Shown here: positions 33,856 to 34,186 of the stretch, one piece after another
Numbering within the stretch: position 1 is the stretch's first letter
How the letters are laid out: each line of letters starts with the position of its first letter
NCBI GenBank assembly: GCA_019359285.1
Contig: JAHHHQ010000009.1
Span: 1 to 34,186 of the forward strand
Direction: 5' to 3'
DNA: 34,186 bases
Origin: Nodosilinea sp. WJT8-NPBG4
GTDB taxonomy: Bacteria; Cyanobacteriota; Cyanobacteriia; Phormidesmidales; Phormidesmidaceae
The notes under the pieces: model-generated
Seen by the model: only the letters and a program-made list of their open reading frames with translations
Database searches by the model: none
Told to the model about the DNA's origin: nothing
Position numbers and translations under genes: made by a program

Positions 33856-34186
33856 ATGACTACTACTCTTCGCACCCGCGATAATGCGGGAGCTTGGGAG
33901 CAGTTTTGTCAGTGGATTACTAGCACCGAGAACCGCCTGTATGTGGGCTGGTTTGGCGTGCTGATGATCCCCACGCTGCTCACTGCAACCATCTGCTTTA
34001 TCATTGCCTTTATTGCTGCTCCAGCGGTCGATATTGACGGCATCCGTGAGCCCGTAGCTGGCTCCCTGATGTACGGCAACAACATCATCTCCGGTGCGGT
34101 TGTGCCTTCCTCTAACGCCATCGGCCTGCACTTCTACCCCATCTGGGAAGCCGCTTCCCTCGATGAGTGGCTGTACAACGGTGGTC
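33856..34186 (+). CDS. psbA: Photosystem II D1 protein, 5' part (runs off the window)
   Basis: The first 110 codons of psbA are present. [37 protein letters not shown], the first membrane helix, [22 protein letters not shown] and [20 protein letters not shown] are clear D1 sequence. D1 binds the manganese cluster, chlorophylls and plastoquinone QB in the thylakoid. Residue 130, which helps separate low-light and high-light forms, is beyond the end. No Shine-Dalgarno is visible. The upstream 200 nt are AT-rich with TTTCTC-TAGAAAA-GAGAAA (33695-33713) followed by TTTACACT (33715-33722), a possible light-regulator half site. Confidence 0.97.
   Translation, partial: MTTTLRTRDNAGAWEQFCQWITSTENRLYVGWFGVLMIPTLLTATICFIIAFIAAPAVDIDGIREPVAGSLMYGNNIISGAVVPSSNAIGLHFYPIWEAASLDEWLYNGG

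Overview
The window is chromosomal DNA from a cyanobacterium. It carries the start of psbA (photosystem II D1), a glutamine synthetase inactivating factor, an apocarotenoid oxygenase, several cyanobacterial DUF families (DUF3086, DUF3119, DUF4278, DUF4330, DUF4912), a group 2 sigma factor and many GCGATCGC (HIP1) octamers. The fairly GC-rich composition and palindromic intergenic repeats would fit a Leptolyngbya/Nodosilinea-like lineage, but that placement is a guess. There is no phage, plasmid, insertion sequence, CRISPR array, rRNA or tRNA that I can support.

Layout. 0.2-2.7 kb (minus): DUF3086, DUF3119 and an MlaE-type lipid ABC permease. 2.9-6.2 kb (plus): two secreted M16 peptidases, one catalytic and one lacking the zinc motif. 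6.2-8.7 kb (minus): a CHASE2 sensor Ser/Thr kinase, with a possible 53-aa membrane peptide upstream. 9.0-10.3 kb: a SnoaL-like protein divergent from a TetR regulator with palindromes between them. 10.4-12.2 kb (minus): bioB and a DUF4330 protein. 12.4-17.4 kb: an M48 protease (plus), coaX and priA (minus). 18.1-21.6 kb (plus): group 2 sigma factor, folB, lipA and a LipM/LplA-like acyltransferase overlapping lipA by 4 nt. 21.6-22.3 kb (minus): gifB-like gene. 22.5-24.4 kb (plus): a small conserved protein and a dihydropyrimidinase. 24.5-27.5 kb (minus): a 989-aa PstS-like/DUF4912 membrane protein. 28.0-31.5 kb (plus): folate/biopterin-type transporter, apocarotenoid oxygenase and a MarR regulator. 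31.7-33.2 kb (plus): FAD oxidoreductase-Rieske gene broken by a frameshift. 33.3 kb to the end (plus): HIT protein and partial psbA.

The most informative locus is 21.6-22.3 kb. A gene whose C-terminus resembles glutamine synthetase inactivating factor IF7/IF17 is preceded by a leader matching the glutamine riboswitch (glnA RNA) core, with P1, P2 and P3 pairings and the conserved GGAAGTAGGGA and CCCGAAGGAACG strands. Upstream lies a perfect NtcA site (GTA-N8-TAC) over the likely promoter, and the strong terminator lies inside the 3' end of the convergent lipoate gene. Together these describe a nitrogen-status switch: NtcA represses under nitrogen starvation, glutamine licenses expression, and the product inhibits glutamine synthetase.

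Other points of note are a cluster of DnaA-box-like sequences between priA and the sigma gene, palindromic repeats that supply stop codons or abut start codons (bioB, folB, lipA), a three-member hairpin repeat family, and a perfect palindrome between the apocarotenoid oxygenase and its MarR neighbour. I did not find a clearly undescribed multi-gene system.
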